This document shows positions 1 through 10,040 of a stretch of 64,000 bases of DNA, piece by piece (position 1 is the first letter of the stretch; each line of letters starts with the position of its first letter). The translations under genes were made by a program, and so were the position numbers. The notes beneath the pieces are model-generated. The model searched no databases and was not told the origin of the DNA. It was given only the letters and a program-made list of their open reading frames with translations. The DNA is from Incurvaria masculella (taxonomy: Eukaryota; Arthropoda; Insecta; Lepidoptera; Incurvariidae). The DNA lies in NCBI GenBank assembly GCA_946894095.1, contig OX335661.1:1-64000 (forward strand), in the 5' to 3' direction.

Positions 1-130
1 AACCTAACCTAACCTAACCTAACTACTAACCTAACCTAACCTAACCTAACCTAACCTAACCTAACCTAACCTAACCTAACCTAACCTAACCTAACCTAAC
101 CTAACCTAACCTAACCTAACCTAACCTAAC
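1..130. repeat. Telomere repeat tract (CCTAA)n
   Basis: About 26 nearly perfect copies of AACCT read from the first base, with one interruption (AACTACTAACC) near base 21. This is the C-rich strand of the arthropod telomere repeat TTAGG. Its orientation, C-rich strand 5' at the left edge, is what a left chromosome end should show. The tract is short, so the assembly probably stops inside the telomere. Confidence 0.93.
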
Positions 131-516
131 TTGAACACTACAAACAAAACAAAAAAACAACATAAAAGACCAAAAACAACAAAAAAGACCAAAAAAGAAA
201 AAAACAGTATCTAACCTAACCTGAACACTACAAAAAACCAAAAAACAACAAAAAAGACCAAAAAACAACAAAAAAAAAGACTAAAAATGACAAAACACCG
301 AACCTAACCTTGGCTTAGTACTAATCTAACAAACAAATAATAAGAAATCATTTAACTGAAACCGTAATATCTTAACAATTCGCCTTTAAACAATCCACCT
401 AAAAAGCCCAAACAAATGCGTGTAGCTAGGACACGGGTATCGCTAAGTTAGCATACCGCGCGGGTTTGGTAGAAACATTACAAAGAATTTACGTAAAATA
501 CCTCATACTAATCCGT
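131..516. other. Subtelomeric A-rich spacer, no gene
   Basis: Bases 131-300 are a degenerate tandem of short A-rich units (variants of GACCAAAAAACAACAAAA) with isolated AACCTAACCT islets near 211 and 300. Bases 300-516 are unique-looking, with no open frame of note. I see no TRAS- or SART-type telomeric LINE here. Confidence 0.6.
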
Positions 517-960
517 TTACCAAACGACCACGATTATCTCTAAAACCGCGTCTATCGTTAGCGATCGCGGGAAGCCGACTGCGTGTCTGACTGAGGCGGC
601 GCGGGCACCGCGGCGAGACGTTCGTCGCCAGCGTTGCCGATCGCTTCTCTCGATAGCTTCTCGGACTAATCTTGGTATAGTTCGTTTTTCGGCGGCGATT
701 ATGCCAACCTGATCGAAACGTATCCAGTGATTTGGTCCTGATTCGCTATGTTCACACAAAGATGACTTCGCGGAGTCATTCTTCTTTACTGCTCGAATGT
801 GTTCCGTAACCCGTGTCGCAACACATCGCTTTGTTTGCCCAATACATTGACGGCCCAATATAATATTTCCCATAGGAACATGGAATTATGTACACGCCAG
901 GAGACTGCAAGGGGAGCTGATCTTTCACTGAATTCTATTGCGGGGAAAATGGTGGGGAAT
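517..960 (-). pseudogene. Penelope-like element GIY-YIG endonuclease relic
   Basis: On the minus strand this encodes a decayed copy of the C-terminal endonuclease of a Penelope-like retroelement. The visible core is IGQTKRCVATRVTEHIRAVK followed by a Cys-His segment (LCEHSESGPNHW). It is about 90% alike to the plus-strand relic at 22.9-23.1 kb, so both come from one family. The upstream GVY-I motif is present but split: a short insertion or duplication near 845-890 separates it from the YIGQTKR part and breaks the frame. Known for the family: GIY-YIG nicks DNA for target-primed reverse transcription. No reverse transcriptase domain accompanies it, so this is a 5'-truncated dead copy. Confidence 0.72.
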
Positions 961-1394
961 GCAAGCGTTGGGAAATTTGCGGGGGATTGGCCAATCCGTG
1001 GAGAATATAGATTTTTGGCCACATGACCTTTTTTTCTTTGCTCATTCGAGAAATATTACGAACATTGAAGCAATCGGGGCAACTTTGGATTTCATCTTTT
1101 CCCGAAAGTTGTTCGGACGGTTGTTGACTGCACGACCTTTTCTTTTGCTCATTCGTAATTTTCAATGAAAATTTGGTGCCTATTCCGGATTTTTACGGAA
1201 TTCCGGGAATCCTAAGAACGTTTTTGGGCAATTGGGGGAGTGGTTATCGGCAACGCTGGTCGCCGCTTCGCGCGCTCGCTCGTAGGTACCTTCGGCTCTA
1301 CTCGGCAATACTCGGTCCTCGTCGGGTGGCCACCGCAGTCTCGGCCCTCGCCGCGCTATCACTTCGTTTTCGTTCCGCGCGCTTTGACTATTTT
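961..1394. other. Intergenic, no gene seen
   Basis: No convincing coding region. It holds moderately GC-rich sequence around 1,240-1,380 (repeated CTCGGC-type words). Short open frames overlap on both strands without recognisable motifs. It ends where a miniature inverted-repeat element begins. Confidence 0.4.
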
Positions 1395-1755
1395 TTAACC
1401 GACTTCAAAAAAGGAGGAGGTTATCAATTCGTCTGTATGTTTTTTTTTTTTTTTTAATTAACAAAAAAAATAACCGACTTCAAAGAAAAAGCACTAAAAA
1501 GTAAAAAATAATTTTCATTTTTGTAGTTACGATTTCTGTTATTTTTTGAGTCGGTGTCAGCCAAGGTTAGGTTAGGTTAGGTAAGGTTAGGTTAGGTTAG
1601 GTTAGGTTAGGTTAGGTTAGGTTAGGTCATTTAAAAAAATAATCTTCAAAATCGGTTCACCCAGGAAAAAGTTATGAGGTAACAAACATAAAAAAAAACA
1701 AAAAAAAAACATACAGACGAATTGATAACCTCCTCCTTTTTTTGAAGTCGGTTAA
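1395..1755. mobile_element. Miniature inverted-repeat element with internal TTAGG tract
   Basis: Terminal inverted repeats begin TTAACCGACTTCAAAAAAGG at the left and end with the reverse complement GAAGTCGGTTAA at the right; each arm extends about 45 bp through a CAATTCGTCTGTATG segment and a poly-T or poly-A run. Inside are a second internal end (ACCGACTTCAAAGAAAAAGC near 1,472) and a TTAGG tract. No coding capacity. I recall this terminal sequence as very common in lepidopteran genomes. Related copies lie at 7.7-9.0 kb and 10.04 kb. Confidence 0.75.
1564..1627 (+). repeat. Interstitial telomere-like tract (TTAGG)n inside the miniature element
   Basis: About 12 copies of GGTTA with one variant unit (GGTAA) sit directly after GAGTCGGTGTCAGCCAA and directly before TCATTTAAAAAAATAATC. 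Both neighbours are element sequence, so the tract belongs to the element rather than being stray telomere. The same placement recurs at 7,858-7,914 and 8,856-8,880. Confidence 0.85.
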
Positions 1756-2352
1756 TAAAGATAGTATCTCTCTCAGTGGACTGTATGGGGTTTAATGGTT
1801 AAATGCTGAAAACTTACCAGGGGTGCTTCCTCGTCGGCTTGGAGCCAAGGCACGTTGTCACGACTTACCCTCAGAGGATCCCTCTCAGGATCGGTCTCGA
1901 CGCTGTACCTGGCTTCCACTGCAGAGCACAGCGAGGAACTTGGTAGTTTCCAGCACTTGATAATTTCGAAAAAATTATGCACGAACGAATGCACTTTTAG
2001 AACGAAAAATTACTTAATTTATCTTGCCACGATGTAATTACAAGGTAGGTTGGAGCAAAAGTGAAGTTTTCTTTTGGACAAATTGGGACAAATTACCCAC
2101 AGAATGTTGCCATGTTTTCGGCTTTTCCCTGTGTAAAGTGGCACTTTGAAAAACCCTTTAGCAAGATTGAACATTCCGCCGACCAAAATACACTGTATTT
2201 TAAGTACAATACATAGTAAAACGAGAAAAATATGCATACAAATACATCGATAGGATAAGTTTCAAATAAAAAAAAATTAAATAAATTTAACAACATAAAT
2301 ACCTACGATAAGGGATAATAAACAAAAATAATAGAAGTATAATAACAAGATC
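1756..2352 (-). repeat. Probable BEL/Pao 3' end and LTR remnant
   Basis: This lies downstream (minus strand) of the BEL/Pao pol relic that ends at 2,353. Read on the minus strand, 2,180-2,165 gives GGCGGAATGTTCAATC. This resembles the polypurine tract/LTR junction I know from BEL/Pao elements, with the LTR starting TGTTC at about 2,173. The other LTR border and a partner LTR were not found, so the LTR extent is a guess. No independent gene is visible; short open frames are not supported. Confidence 0.4.
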
Positions 2353-2915
2353 TCACTCATTCGACATGGGAAGTGGAGATAATTTGACCACAGCTCTCTT
2401 GATTACCCCTGCGGAAGTGCGAACATAGACTACGCGACAAATTCCATCTGACCCTGTATATAACTGATCAATACGACCTATTCTCCATTTTAACGGGCTA
2501 GATTGTTCATCCAAAATTAGGACCATTTGACCGATCACAATATTCGGATGAACCTTGTTCCACTTTGCCTTCTGTTGAAGAGAGTGAACATATTCTTTAT
2601 TCCACCTATCCCAGAAGTTTCGATGCAATTTTTGAATTAATTTCCAACGATTTAATGCACTTATTTTTATATTGCTGAGATTTTCTTCTGGAACTGATGA
2701 CACGGGTTCCAAAGTGAGAAAATGTCCGGGAGTCAAAACCGATAGGTCATTAGCGTCTGAACTAACTTGTGTCAGGGGGCGAGAACTTAGTAATGCCTCA
2801 ATTTGTGTCAGAAAGGTATATAGTTCTTCATATGTTAATCGTTGTAGACCAATAACTCGAGCCAAATGAGTTTTTACAGCCTTTATCCCAGCTTCGGCCA
2901 ATCCTGAAAAGTGGG
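2353..2915 (-). pseudogene. BEL/Pao integrase C-terminal fragment (3' part)
   Basis: A minus-strand frame of about 185 codons matches the end of BEL/Pao pol. Visible are the integrase segment GLAEAGIKAVKTHLARVIG, a TPGHFLTLEP motif, and a C-terminal domain (IVIGQMVLILDEQSSPLKW, then GRI and VYVRTSAGVIKRAVVKLSPL) typical of the DUF5641 region that follows integrase in this family. The frame is broken at its 5' side at base 2,915 by a 4.6-kb Gypsy element. It resumes across the insertion at 7,545, where the minus strand reads NPPGSPH, the residues that normally precede this segment. Known role of the parent: integration of retrotransposon cDNA. Here it is a truncated relic. Confidence 0.85.
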
Positions 2916-3091
2916 TGTTATGAGTATGTATCGGAACGCATGATTAGTTCTAATACGAGGCAACGACGCAGCTATCGGAATGCAAGCTGGGATGTCATTG
3001 ACGTGATCCCGGGCCATTGTCAACTATGCAAAAGATCTAGAATAAAGTATTTACAATCGCACGTTGTTTTATGTTGCTGATCATCTTAACA
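2916..3091 (+). repeat. 5' LTR of the Gypsy element
   Basis: 176 bp, beginning TGTTATGAG and ending CTTAACA, with TG/CA termini. It differs from the 3' LTR at one base (GAGG instead of GTGG near 2,959). An AATAAA-like word (GAATAAAG) about 50 bases before the end may serve as the polyadenylation signal in the 3' copy. Confidence 0.95.
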
Positions 3092-3106
3092 TGGTGTCAG
3101 AAGTGG
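3092..3106 (+). promoter_or_regulatory. tRNA primer-binding site
   Basis: TGGTGTCAGAAGTGG starts immediately after the LTR. It is complementary to a tRNA 3' end CCACTTCTGACACCA, which from memory is an insect tRNA-Leu. It would prime minus-strand cDNA synthesis. The tRNA identity is not verified. Confidence 0.8.
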
Positions 3107-3180
3107 TCACAAGAAGCAGCCACGTAATATCACGAAGGCAATAGTTGAAATCACGTCGTTAGCGTCGGCACGGCGTCATC

Positions 3181-6100
3181 ATGGCGGAAGAAAAAACCAA
3201 AGGGAAAAATGAGTCCACAATGCCATTAAGAAAGTTAAATATAGCAAACAATTTGCAACCGATGTCGTTGGATGGTAACCTGAGCATAAATTGGCGAAAA
3301 TGGTATCAAACTTTCACAATATTTCTGAAAGCAAGCGGAATAAATGAAGAATCGAACGACCGAAAAGTCGCGGTGCTATTGCATTTTATAGGTGAAAAAT
3401 TACTAGATATATTCAATACGTTCAATCTAGATATAGATACGGTGATATACGAGGACCTAGTCAAGAAACTTGATAGTCATTTCGTCCCACAAACCAACAT
3501 TACCTATGAAAGTCATAAGTTTTTTACAAGAAAACAAAAGAGTGGTGAAAATATTGACGTCTATTTAACTGATCTGCAGAACAAAAGCAAATCATGTGAT
3601 TTCGGAGCGCTGAACGACCGGATCGTGAAGGATATTTTTATTTGTAACTTAAATGAAGAATGCCATTACATAAGAGAAAAACTTCTACTTGAAGAGAATT
3701 TGACGCTTGAAAAAGCAATATCCATATCAAAAACACTTATCCTGTCACAGTCACAAGCGTCTGAACTGAGGGGTCAAGCAGCTGCATCGAATATCTTTTA
3801 TAACGTCGGGCGAGTTCAGAAGTCGTCGTCCAATATGTCGAGGTCCAGGTCCACATCAACGTTTCAACCAGGATCTGCATCGTGTGGTCGCTGCGGGCAA
3901 GTACATCGCAACAAGTGTCGTGCATTGAATGCCAGGTGTCACAAGTGTAATCTTATCGGTCACTATGAAGTAATGTGTCGATCAAAAAAGGTTCGTTTCG
4001 TTAATGCTAAGGATAATGATGACTCATCTGAACTAGAAGATGAAGGTAATGATTTTGAAAATTTACTTATTGGACATTTAAATTCGAATGGATCGAATGA
4101 GCCCGAGTGGACAATTATAATGCAAGTAAACAACACTGATGTAAAATGTATCATAGACACAGGTGCTCAGGCAAATGTCATGCCATTAAAAATGTTTAAA
4201 CGGTTAAATTTACGTAAAGCACTATCACCTTGTCAGGTAAAGGTTACTAACTATAGTGGTGATGATGTCAAGATTGTTGGTCAGACAAGAATAAAATGTG
4301 TATTTGAAGTACAAAGTCACCAACAAACTAAAATTATTGATTTTATCATAGCTGATGTTTCAGCACCTACTGTTCTTGGTAGACATACATGCACGGAATT
4401 AGGTCTTGTCAAGCGGGTATACAATGTTAATGTCACTGAGTCAAGTGAACATTCAAATAGGAGTCTATCAAATGTCCAAAACATTAATCTTAGTGATTTA
4501 TTAATAAAAAATGAATCTTCATTTGTCGGCCTAGGCTGTCTACCTGGTGAGTGTCATATCACCGTAAACCCAGATGTCTCTCCGAAGATTGATGCTCCTC
4601 GCAAAATTCCGTTCGCTCTACACGATAGATTGCAGAAGGAGCTGGATGCCATGGAGGAACTTGATGTAATAGCAAAGGTAACTGAACCAACACCATGGGT
4701 AAGTTCTTTATTACTGGTCGAAAAGAAAAGTGGTCAACTAAGAGTCTGTTTGGATCCAAGAAACTTGAATCAAGCCATCTGCAGATCTCATTATCCAATA
4801 CCTACTATTGATATGGTACGTTCTAAGCTTCATGGAGCCGCGTACTTCTCCACTTTAGACGCCAGTAGCGGTTTCTGGATGATTCAACTCGATTTACCAA
4901 GTTCTTTACTATGTACATTTAATACACCTTACGGAAGGTACAGATTTAAACGTCTGCCATATGGGGTCAGCTGTGCACCAGAATTGTTTCATAGAATCAT
5001 GACCGAAACATTTATGCTGCCAGGAGTAATAGTCTACGCCGATGATATTTTAGTATATGGCTCTACATTGCAAGAGCACAACCAAAATCTACAGAGAGTG
5101 CTTCAGAAGGCTCACGAAGTCAACTTGAAGTTTAACAAAAGTAAGTGTACTTTTGGTAATAGTCAGGTGAAGTATTTGGGACATATATTTTCAAAGAATG
5201 GAGTTGAACCCGACCCGGAGAAGGTCCGCGCAATCAAAGATATGCCGTCACCTAAATGTTTAAAAGATTTGCAACGTTTTTTGGGAATACTCAATTATCT
5301 GGGTGGGTTTATAAAAAACTTGGCTACAGAAACTGAACCTATACGTGAGCTTCTTAAAAAGTCAAGCCTGTGGCAATGGAATGCCTGTCATGAAATGACG
5401 TTTTGTCGTCTAAAAGAAATAATTTGTAAGGTACCAGTGCTAAGTCACTTTAATGTAAAAAAAAATGTTGTTTTATCAGTAGATTCGAGTAAGTCTGCTG
5501 TTGGGGCAGTTCTGCTGCAAGACAACCATCCTATATGCTATGCATCAAAAACATTAACGTCCACCCAAGAACGAATGGCACAGATAGAAAAGGAATTATA
5601 TGCTATTGTTTTTGGATGTCTTAAGTTTCATCAGTACATATATGGAAAAGTTGTACATGTCGAAACGGATCACAATCCACTGATTTCACTATTTAAAAAT
5701 CCATTAGCAGAGGTTCCCACACGTCTCCAACGACTTATGCTAAGAATTCAAGCTTATGACCTCCACGTAGAATATAAGCCTGGCTCCAAAATGTACATTG
5801 CTGATTCGCTGTCACGCGTAGCATTGCCGGAGTCACAAGAAGATGGGCTAGATGAAGATGTGATTATTCATGTCAACTTACTTCTTAAAAACTTACCTAT
5901 TACAGCCGAACGAGTTCAGTGGCTGACTGAGGCTACAAAAAATGATAAGTCAATGGAACTTCTCAAACACTATTACAGAAGTGGATGGCCTACAAACAAG
6001 TCCGACGTTGACCAATTAGTTCTGCCATATTGGAACTGCCGGCATGATATTCATGTAATAGAAGATCTTGTGCTGAAATGTAATAGTTTGATAATTCCTG

Positions 6101-7260
6101 CTAAATTGAGGCCACAAATACTCAAGATTATACACAGTGGTCACCAAGGCATTGAGAAATCAAAGAATTTTGCCAGAGGAGTCGTATATTGGCCATTGAT
6201 GAACAATGACATTCAAAGTGGTGTACAAAATTGTCAAGCATGCCTATCACATCGAAGTGCCAATCAACCTGAGCCTTTGATGTCACATAAATTAGCTACC
6301 TTTCCATGGGAAAAGATAGGCATCGATTATTTGCAGTTCAAGAACCAACTAATTGTGTTAATAGAGGACTACTACTCTAATTATATTGAAATTGCAAATG
6401 TAAGTACTACCAGTGCTAAGACACTGATAAATGCTCTTAAGCCTATTTTCAGTCGGCACGGAATACCAGTAGAGATTATTAGTGACAATGGGCCTCCATA
6501 CAATTCGAAAGAATTTGAAATGTTTTTGCAAGAATGGGGAATTCAACTTTCCACGTCCAGTCCTTATCTGCCACGATCCAACGGATTGGTAGAGTCAGGA
6601 GTTAAAATTGTGAAGCAGATATTGAGTAAAAGCTATGATGCTGGTACAGATCCTTATTTAGCACTGCTACAATATAGGACTACATCAAGAGGAAACTTAC
6701 CATCACCTTCGCAATTGCTAATGTCGCGTTCATTACGGACACAAGTGCCAACTATGTTGGAACACCTACAGCCGAAAATTACTAACTACAATGAGTATGT
6801 AAAAAATAAAACGCAAAATATAAGGAGCCAAAAGTTTTATTATAATAAAAAATCAAGAGCGTTACCGGTTGTTCGCGAAGGCGATCACATACTGTACAAG
6901 AAGAGTCCTCATGAAAAATGGACGCCAGGAAAAGTTATCAAGAAATGGCCTGAACCTAGGTCATTTATCATTGAGTCTTCGGGTGGTGTTAAATATCGAA
7001 GAAACCGGCAACACCTTATGAAGTATCCGGAAGAACCTGTTCCCAAATTACAAGAATATCTAGATGAAGATGTATCTGATTATTTTGAACAATGTAGCAA
7101 TGAAGAGGGAAGGAATAAAACAGAGAGCGAAAGTGACGCAAAGGCACCACAGGCACCTGCAGTCACTACTGGAGAGGGGTCTGGTGGTGTATCAGAACTG
7201 GTGAAAAGAACATTAAGTGGTAGACAGGTTAGGCCGCCATTAAGATATCAGTTTGATTAA
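3181..7260 (+). CDS. Gypsy-type gag-pol polyprotein
   Basis: One open frame of 1,359 codons with no stop. In order: a capsid-like gag (about residues 20-230); a CCHC zinc knuckle CHKCNLIGHYEVMC (253-266) preceded by an extra CGRCG cysteine pair; an aspartic protease with DTGA at 326-329; reverse transcriptase with LRVCLDPRNLNQAI and active-site YADD (619-622); RNase H starting at VVLSVDSS (about 764); an integrase zinc finger (His 985 to the final Cys near 1,019); and the integrase core Asp1049, Asp1102, Glu1138 with D,D(35)E spacing. The acidic tail beyond 1,280 is variable. Gag and pol are fused without a frameshift. ATG at 3,181 is the first in frame after the primer-binding site. All catalytic residues I can check are intact. 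Confidence 0.95.
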   Translation: MAEEKTKGKNESTMPLRKLNIANNLQPMSLDGNLSINWRKWYQTFTIFLKASGINEESNDRKVAVLLHFIGEKLLDIFNTFNLDIDTVIYEDLVKKLDSHFVPQTNITYESHKFFTRKQKSGENIDVYLTDLQNKSKSCDFGALNDRIVKDIFICNLNEECHYIREKLLLEENLTLEKAISISKTLILSQSQASELRGQAAASNIFYNVGRVQKSSSNMSRSRSTSTFQPGSASCGRCGQVHRNKCRALNARCHKCNLIGHYEVMCRSKKVRFVNAKDNDDSSELEDEGNDFENLLIGHLNSNGSNEPEWTIIMQVNNTDVKCIIDTGAQANVMPLKMFKRLNLRKALSPCQVKVTNYSGDDVKIVGQTRIKCVFEVQSHQQTKIIDFIIADVSAPTVLGRHTCTELGLVKRVYNVNVTESSEHSNRSLSNVQNINLSDLLIKNESSFVGLGCLPGECHITVNPDVSPKIDAPRKIPFALHDRLQKELDAMEELDVIAKVTEPTPWVSSLLLVEKKSGQLRVCLDPRNLNQAICRSHYPIPTIDMVRSKLHGAAYFSTLDASSGFWMIQLDLPSSLLCTFNTPYGRYRFKRLPYGVSCAPELFHRIMTETFMLPGVIVYADDILVYGSTLQEHNQNLQRVLQKAHEVNLKFNKSKCTFGNSQVKYLGHIFSKNGVEPDPEKVRAIKDMPSPKCLKDLQRFLGILNYLGGFIKNLATETEPIRELLKKSSLWQWNACHEMTFCRLKEIICKVPVLSHFNVKKNVVLSVDSSKSAVGAVLLQDNHPICYASKTLTSTQERMAQIEKELYAIVFGCLKFHQYIYGKVVHVETDHNPLISLFKNPLAEVPTRLQRLMLRIQAYDLHVEYKPGSKMYIADSLSRVALPESQEDGLDEDVIIHVNLLLKNLPITAERVQWLTEATKNDKSMELLKHYYRSGWPTNKSDVDQLVLPYWNCRHDIHVIEDLVLKCNSLIIPAKLRPQILKIIHSGHQGIEKSKNFARGVVYWPLMNNDIQSGVQNCQACLSHRSANQPEPLMSHKLATFPWEKIGIDYLQFKNQLIVLIEDYYSNYIEIANVSTTSAKTLINALKPIFSRHGIPVEIISDNGPPYNSKEFEMFLQEWGIQLSTSSPYLPRSNGLVESGVKIVKQILSKSYDAGTDPYLALLQYRTTSRGNLPSPSQLLMSRSLRTQVPTMLEHLQPKITNYNEYVKNKTQNIRSQKFYYNKKSRALPVVREGDHILYKKSPHEKWTPGKVIKKWPEPRSFIIESSGGVKYRRNRQHLMKYPEEPVPKLQEYLDEDVSDYFEQCSNEEGRNKTESESDAKAPQAPAVTTGEGSGGVSELVKRTLSGRQVRPPLRYQFD

Positions 7261-7356
7261 CAGTTCAATTTAATAATGATTATTCAGATATACATTATGT
7301 TTTAAGTTAGAATGTTGATTAAGTTATTGTGTTCAGTCTCATATTGTTGTTATAAT

Positions 7357-7368
7357 GAAAAGGGAAGA
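7357..7368 (+). promoter_or_regulatory. Polypurine tract
   Basis: GAAAAGGGAAGA directly precedes the 3' LTR, the expected place for the primer of plus-strand cDNA synthesis. Confidence 0.85.
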
Positions 7369-7544
7369 TGTTATGAGTATGTATCGGAACGCATGATTAG
7401 TTCTAATACGTGGCAACGACGCAGCTATCGGAATGCAAGCTGGGATGTCATTGACGTGATCCCGGGCCATTGTCAACTATGCAAAAGATCTAGAATAAAG
7501 TATTTACAATCGCACGTTGTTTTATGTTGCTGATCATCTTAACA
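7369..7544 (+). repeat. 3' LTR of the Gypsy element
   Basis: 176 bp, TGTTATGAG to CTTAACA, 175/176 identical to the 5' LTR and followed by the target duplication GTGGG. Short frames running into it are not genes. Confidence 0.95.
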
Positions 7545-7612
7545 GTGGGGACTGCCTGGAGGATTGAATTCAAATTTAATCTCTTCCGCCTCAACAGCTT
7601 TTGACACAATCG
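7545..7612 (-). pseudogene. BEL/Pao integrase fragment (5' part)
   Basis: The minus strand reads SKAVEAEEIKFEFNPPGSPH up to base 7,545. NPPGSPH continues in family alignment into the segment starting GLAEAG at 2,901, across the Gypsy insertion. An in-frame stop lies about eight codons upstream of the fragment start, so the BEL copy was already truncated or decayed when the Gypsy element arrived. Only about 22 codons remain here. Confidence 0.75.
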
Positions 7613-7734
7613 ATTATACTAAGTATGAGCTAGAGCAGAAGTGGGCTAGAGGGTATTGGCTATGTCAAAATAATTTTCAAACGTATTTTCGTTAACGGAA
7701 ACTTCATTTCTAGTTCAAATAAAAAAAAAATAAC

Positions 7735-8998
7735 GAAAAAAATAACCGACTTCAAAGAAAAAGCACTAAAAAGTAAAAAATAATTTTCATTTTTGTAGTT
7801 ACGATTTCTGTTATTTTTTGAGTCGGCGTCAGCCGGGCACGCGCTGCGCCAATCAAGAGAACCTAACCTAACCTAACCTTACCTAACCTAACCTAACCTA
7901 ACCTAACCAAACCTTGGCTGACACCGACTCAAAAAATAACAGAAATCGTAACTACAAAAATGAACATTATTTTTTACTTTTTAGTGCTTTTTCTTTGAAG
8001 TCGGTTATTTTTTTTTGTTAATTTTTTTTTTATTTGTTAATTTTTAGTGAATCTGAAGTAAACTTACTAATTTGTACACGTCCTTTCCAATAAAAAAAGA
8101 ATCACCGAAATCGGTTGGCGTTATATTGAGTTATTCGTCCATTTGTCGCGCACATCTTAATACAAATTTAAGACTTTTATGATTTTCTCATGGATATCAT
8201 TGTCAGAACTTAACCAAATTAAAATGGGACCACTTGGGAAGCACTAGCTATCATTTAAAAAAATAATCATCAAAATCGGTTCACCCAGGAAAAAGTTATG
8301 AGGTAACAAACATAAAAAAAAAAAACATACAGACGAATTGATAACCTCCTCCTTTTTTTGAAGTCGGTTAAAAATTAACATTATTTCTTACTTTTTAGTG
8401 CTTTTTCTTTGAAGTCGGTTATTTTTTTTTCGAACATCGTCTGTATGTTTTTTTTTTGTTTGTTACCTCATAACTTTTGCCTGGGTGAACCGATCTTGAT
8501 AATTATTTTTTTAAATGATAGCTAGTGCTTCCCAAGTGGTCCCATTATAATTTGGTTAAGTTCTGACAATGATATCCATGAGAAAATCATAAAAGTCTTA
8601 AATTTGTATTAAGATGTGCGCGACAAATGGACGAATAACTCAATATAACGCCAACCGATTTCGGTGATTCTTTTTTTATTGGAAAGGACGTGTACAAATT
8701 AGTAAGTGTACTTCAGATTCACTAAAAAGAAACAAATAAAAATATATTTAACAAAAAAAATAACCGACTTCAAAGAAAAAGCACTAAAAAGTAAAAAAAT
8801 ATTTCCATTTTTGTAGTTACGATTTCTGTTATTTTTTGAGTCGGAGTCAGCCAAGGTTAGGTTAGGTTAGGTTAGGTTCTCTTGATTGGCGCAGCGCGTG
8901 CCCGGCTGACGCCGACTCAAAAAATAACAGAAATCGTAACTACAAAAATGGATATTATTTTTTACTTTTTGGTGCTTTTTCTTTGAAGTCGGTTTTTT
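7735..8998. mobile_element. Two head-to-head copies of the ACCGACTTC element forming a ~1.26-kb inverted repeat
   Basis: The left half (7,735-8,371) and right half (about 8,372-8,998) are reverse complements of each other over most of their length. This includes a 250-bp core with TCTTAATACAAATTTAAGAC (8,155-8,174) and its inverse near 8,600. Each half also has an inner pair of ACCGACTTCAAAGAAAAAGC ends enclosing a TTAGG-type tract (7,858-7,914 and 8,856-8,880) next to CTCTTGATTGGCGCAGCGCG. No protein is encoded. Compared with the copy at 1.4 kb these are longer and keep the core deleted there. Confidence 0.7.
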
Positions 8999-9017
8999 TT
9001 TTTTTTGTTAAATTTTT

Positions 9018-10040
9018 TTTATACCTTTTGACCGCGTATTGCGGCACTTTGTCGCATTGCAAAGCCCGTAGATGGCACGTACGCTCGGATGTCAAGTCGA
9101 CCACGGACTGACATGCAGTAGGGCATCAACGAGCGAATAGGGCGCATCTTACGTGGTACGCGGGGAAAAGCTGATGGTGCGTCTATTGCTTTGGTATGTC
9201 GATGGTTCTGAGTAAGATAAGAATCGATGATTTTGCCGATTAATACAGGATTGAACAAATCGCGTTGTTTAACAAAATATTTCAAAATATGTGGTTGTTC
9301 ACGGATTACCCACGTAAGCCACGATACTTTACAATTTTTATACACATTTGAACCGACTTCATATACAATAAAACTGGACAGGAATAGGTACGAAATAAGC
9401 GATGTAGTTTAGAGGGTAAGTTTTCAAACTAGTTTAAAGTACTTTTAAAAATCAGAAAATCATAAATCACCCCCTAAACCGCTTCAACGCCCCCCAATTT
9501 CCTCTGAGCTCTTTACAGCCCCCCTGTAGGCGCTATCGCCCACTTTGAGAAAGACTGCTCTAGATCATTTATCTATAGGGTCAAAAACAATAGAATGTAC
9601 TCCCTTCCGAGGAATTTCTCCTAAATTACGAACTGAGGTCCTTCAAACGTGGTATGAAGAAACACCTGGCTGGCCGCCAAGGTTTTCGCAGCCCACCTGA
9701 ATGTTTAAAACCCACGGGCGTGTCGTCGGGCACCTTTTAGTCCTGGCTTACGCCGTATGTCGCGCTTAACATAAAAAAATATGTTTTAGAGCACAGTTGA
9801 AAATGTTTATTTTAAGTTAATTGGTTAAACTCTAAGTTCATAAAATTCAATCAAGAACTAAGATGTTAAGTCACTAAAGTAATATTACAAAAATACGTCT
9901 CCTGTTTTCAATTGTTTTCATTAATTGATGATTAGGTAACTCTTGAGAACGAGTCCTTGGATCAACTAGGCAGAACCAAGAATTGCTAACTTGCCCTGGT
10001 ATATTATTTGCGCCCGGTTGCTGAACTCAATGCGTACTTT
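9018..10040. other. Unassigned sequence, no supported gene
   Basis: A 108-codon minus-strand frame at 9,019-9,345 has no motif I recognise. From 9,590 the plus strand can be read as a broken frame (SKTIECTPFRGISPKLRTEV and onward) that looks like an old coding relic of unknown origin. The rest is AT-rich. Confidence 0.35.

Larger units (their letters stand above)
2916..7544 (+). mobile_element. Complete Gypsy-type LTR retrotransposon (4,629 bp)
   Basis: Two 176-bp LTRs (TGTTATGAG...CATCTTAACA) flank a primer-binding site, one uninterrupted gag-pol frame and a polypurine tract. The flanks are GTGGG on both sides (2,911-2,915 and 7,545-7,549), a 5-bp target-site duplication. The LTRs differ at one position by my reading (AATACGAGG versus AATACGTGG), which indicates a very recent insertion. 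The target was a BEL/Pao integrase relic. There is no env-like frame after pol, so this looks like an ordinary Gypsy/Metaviridae element. Everything needed for retrotransposition appears to be present, but activity is inference. Confidence 0.95.

Noticed and set aside
131..1394. Telomere-specific LINE (TRAS/SART) next to the telomere
   Set aside because: No reverse transcriptase or endonuclease motif and no poly(A)-TTAGG junction of that kind; only a Penelope GIY-YIG relic is present.
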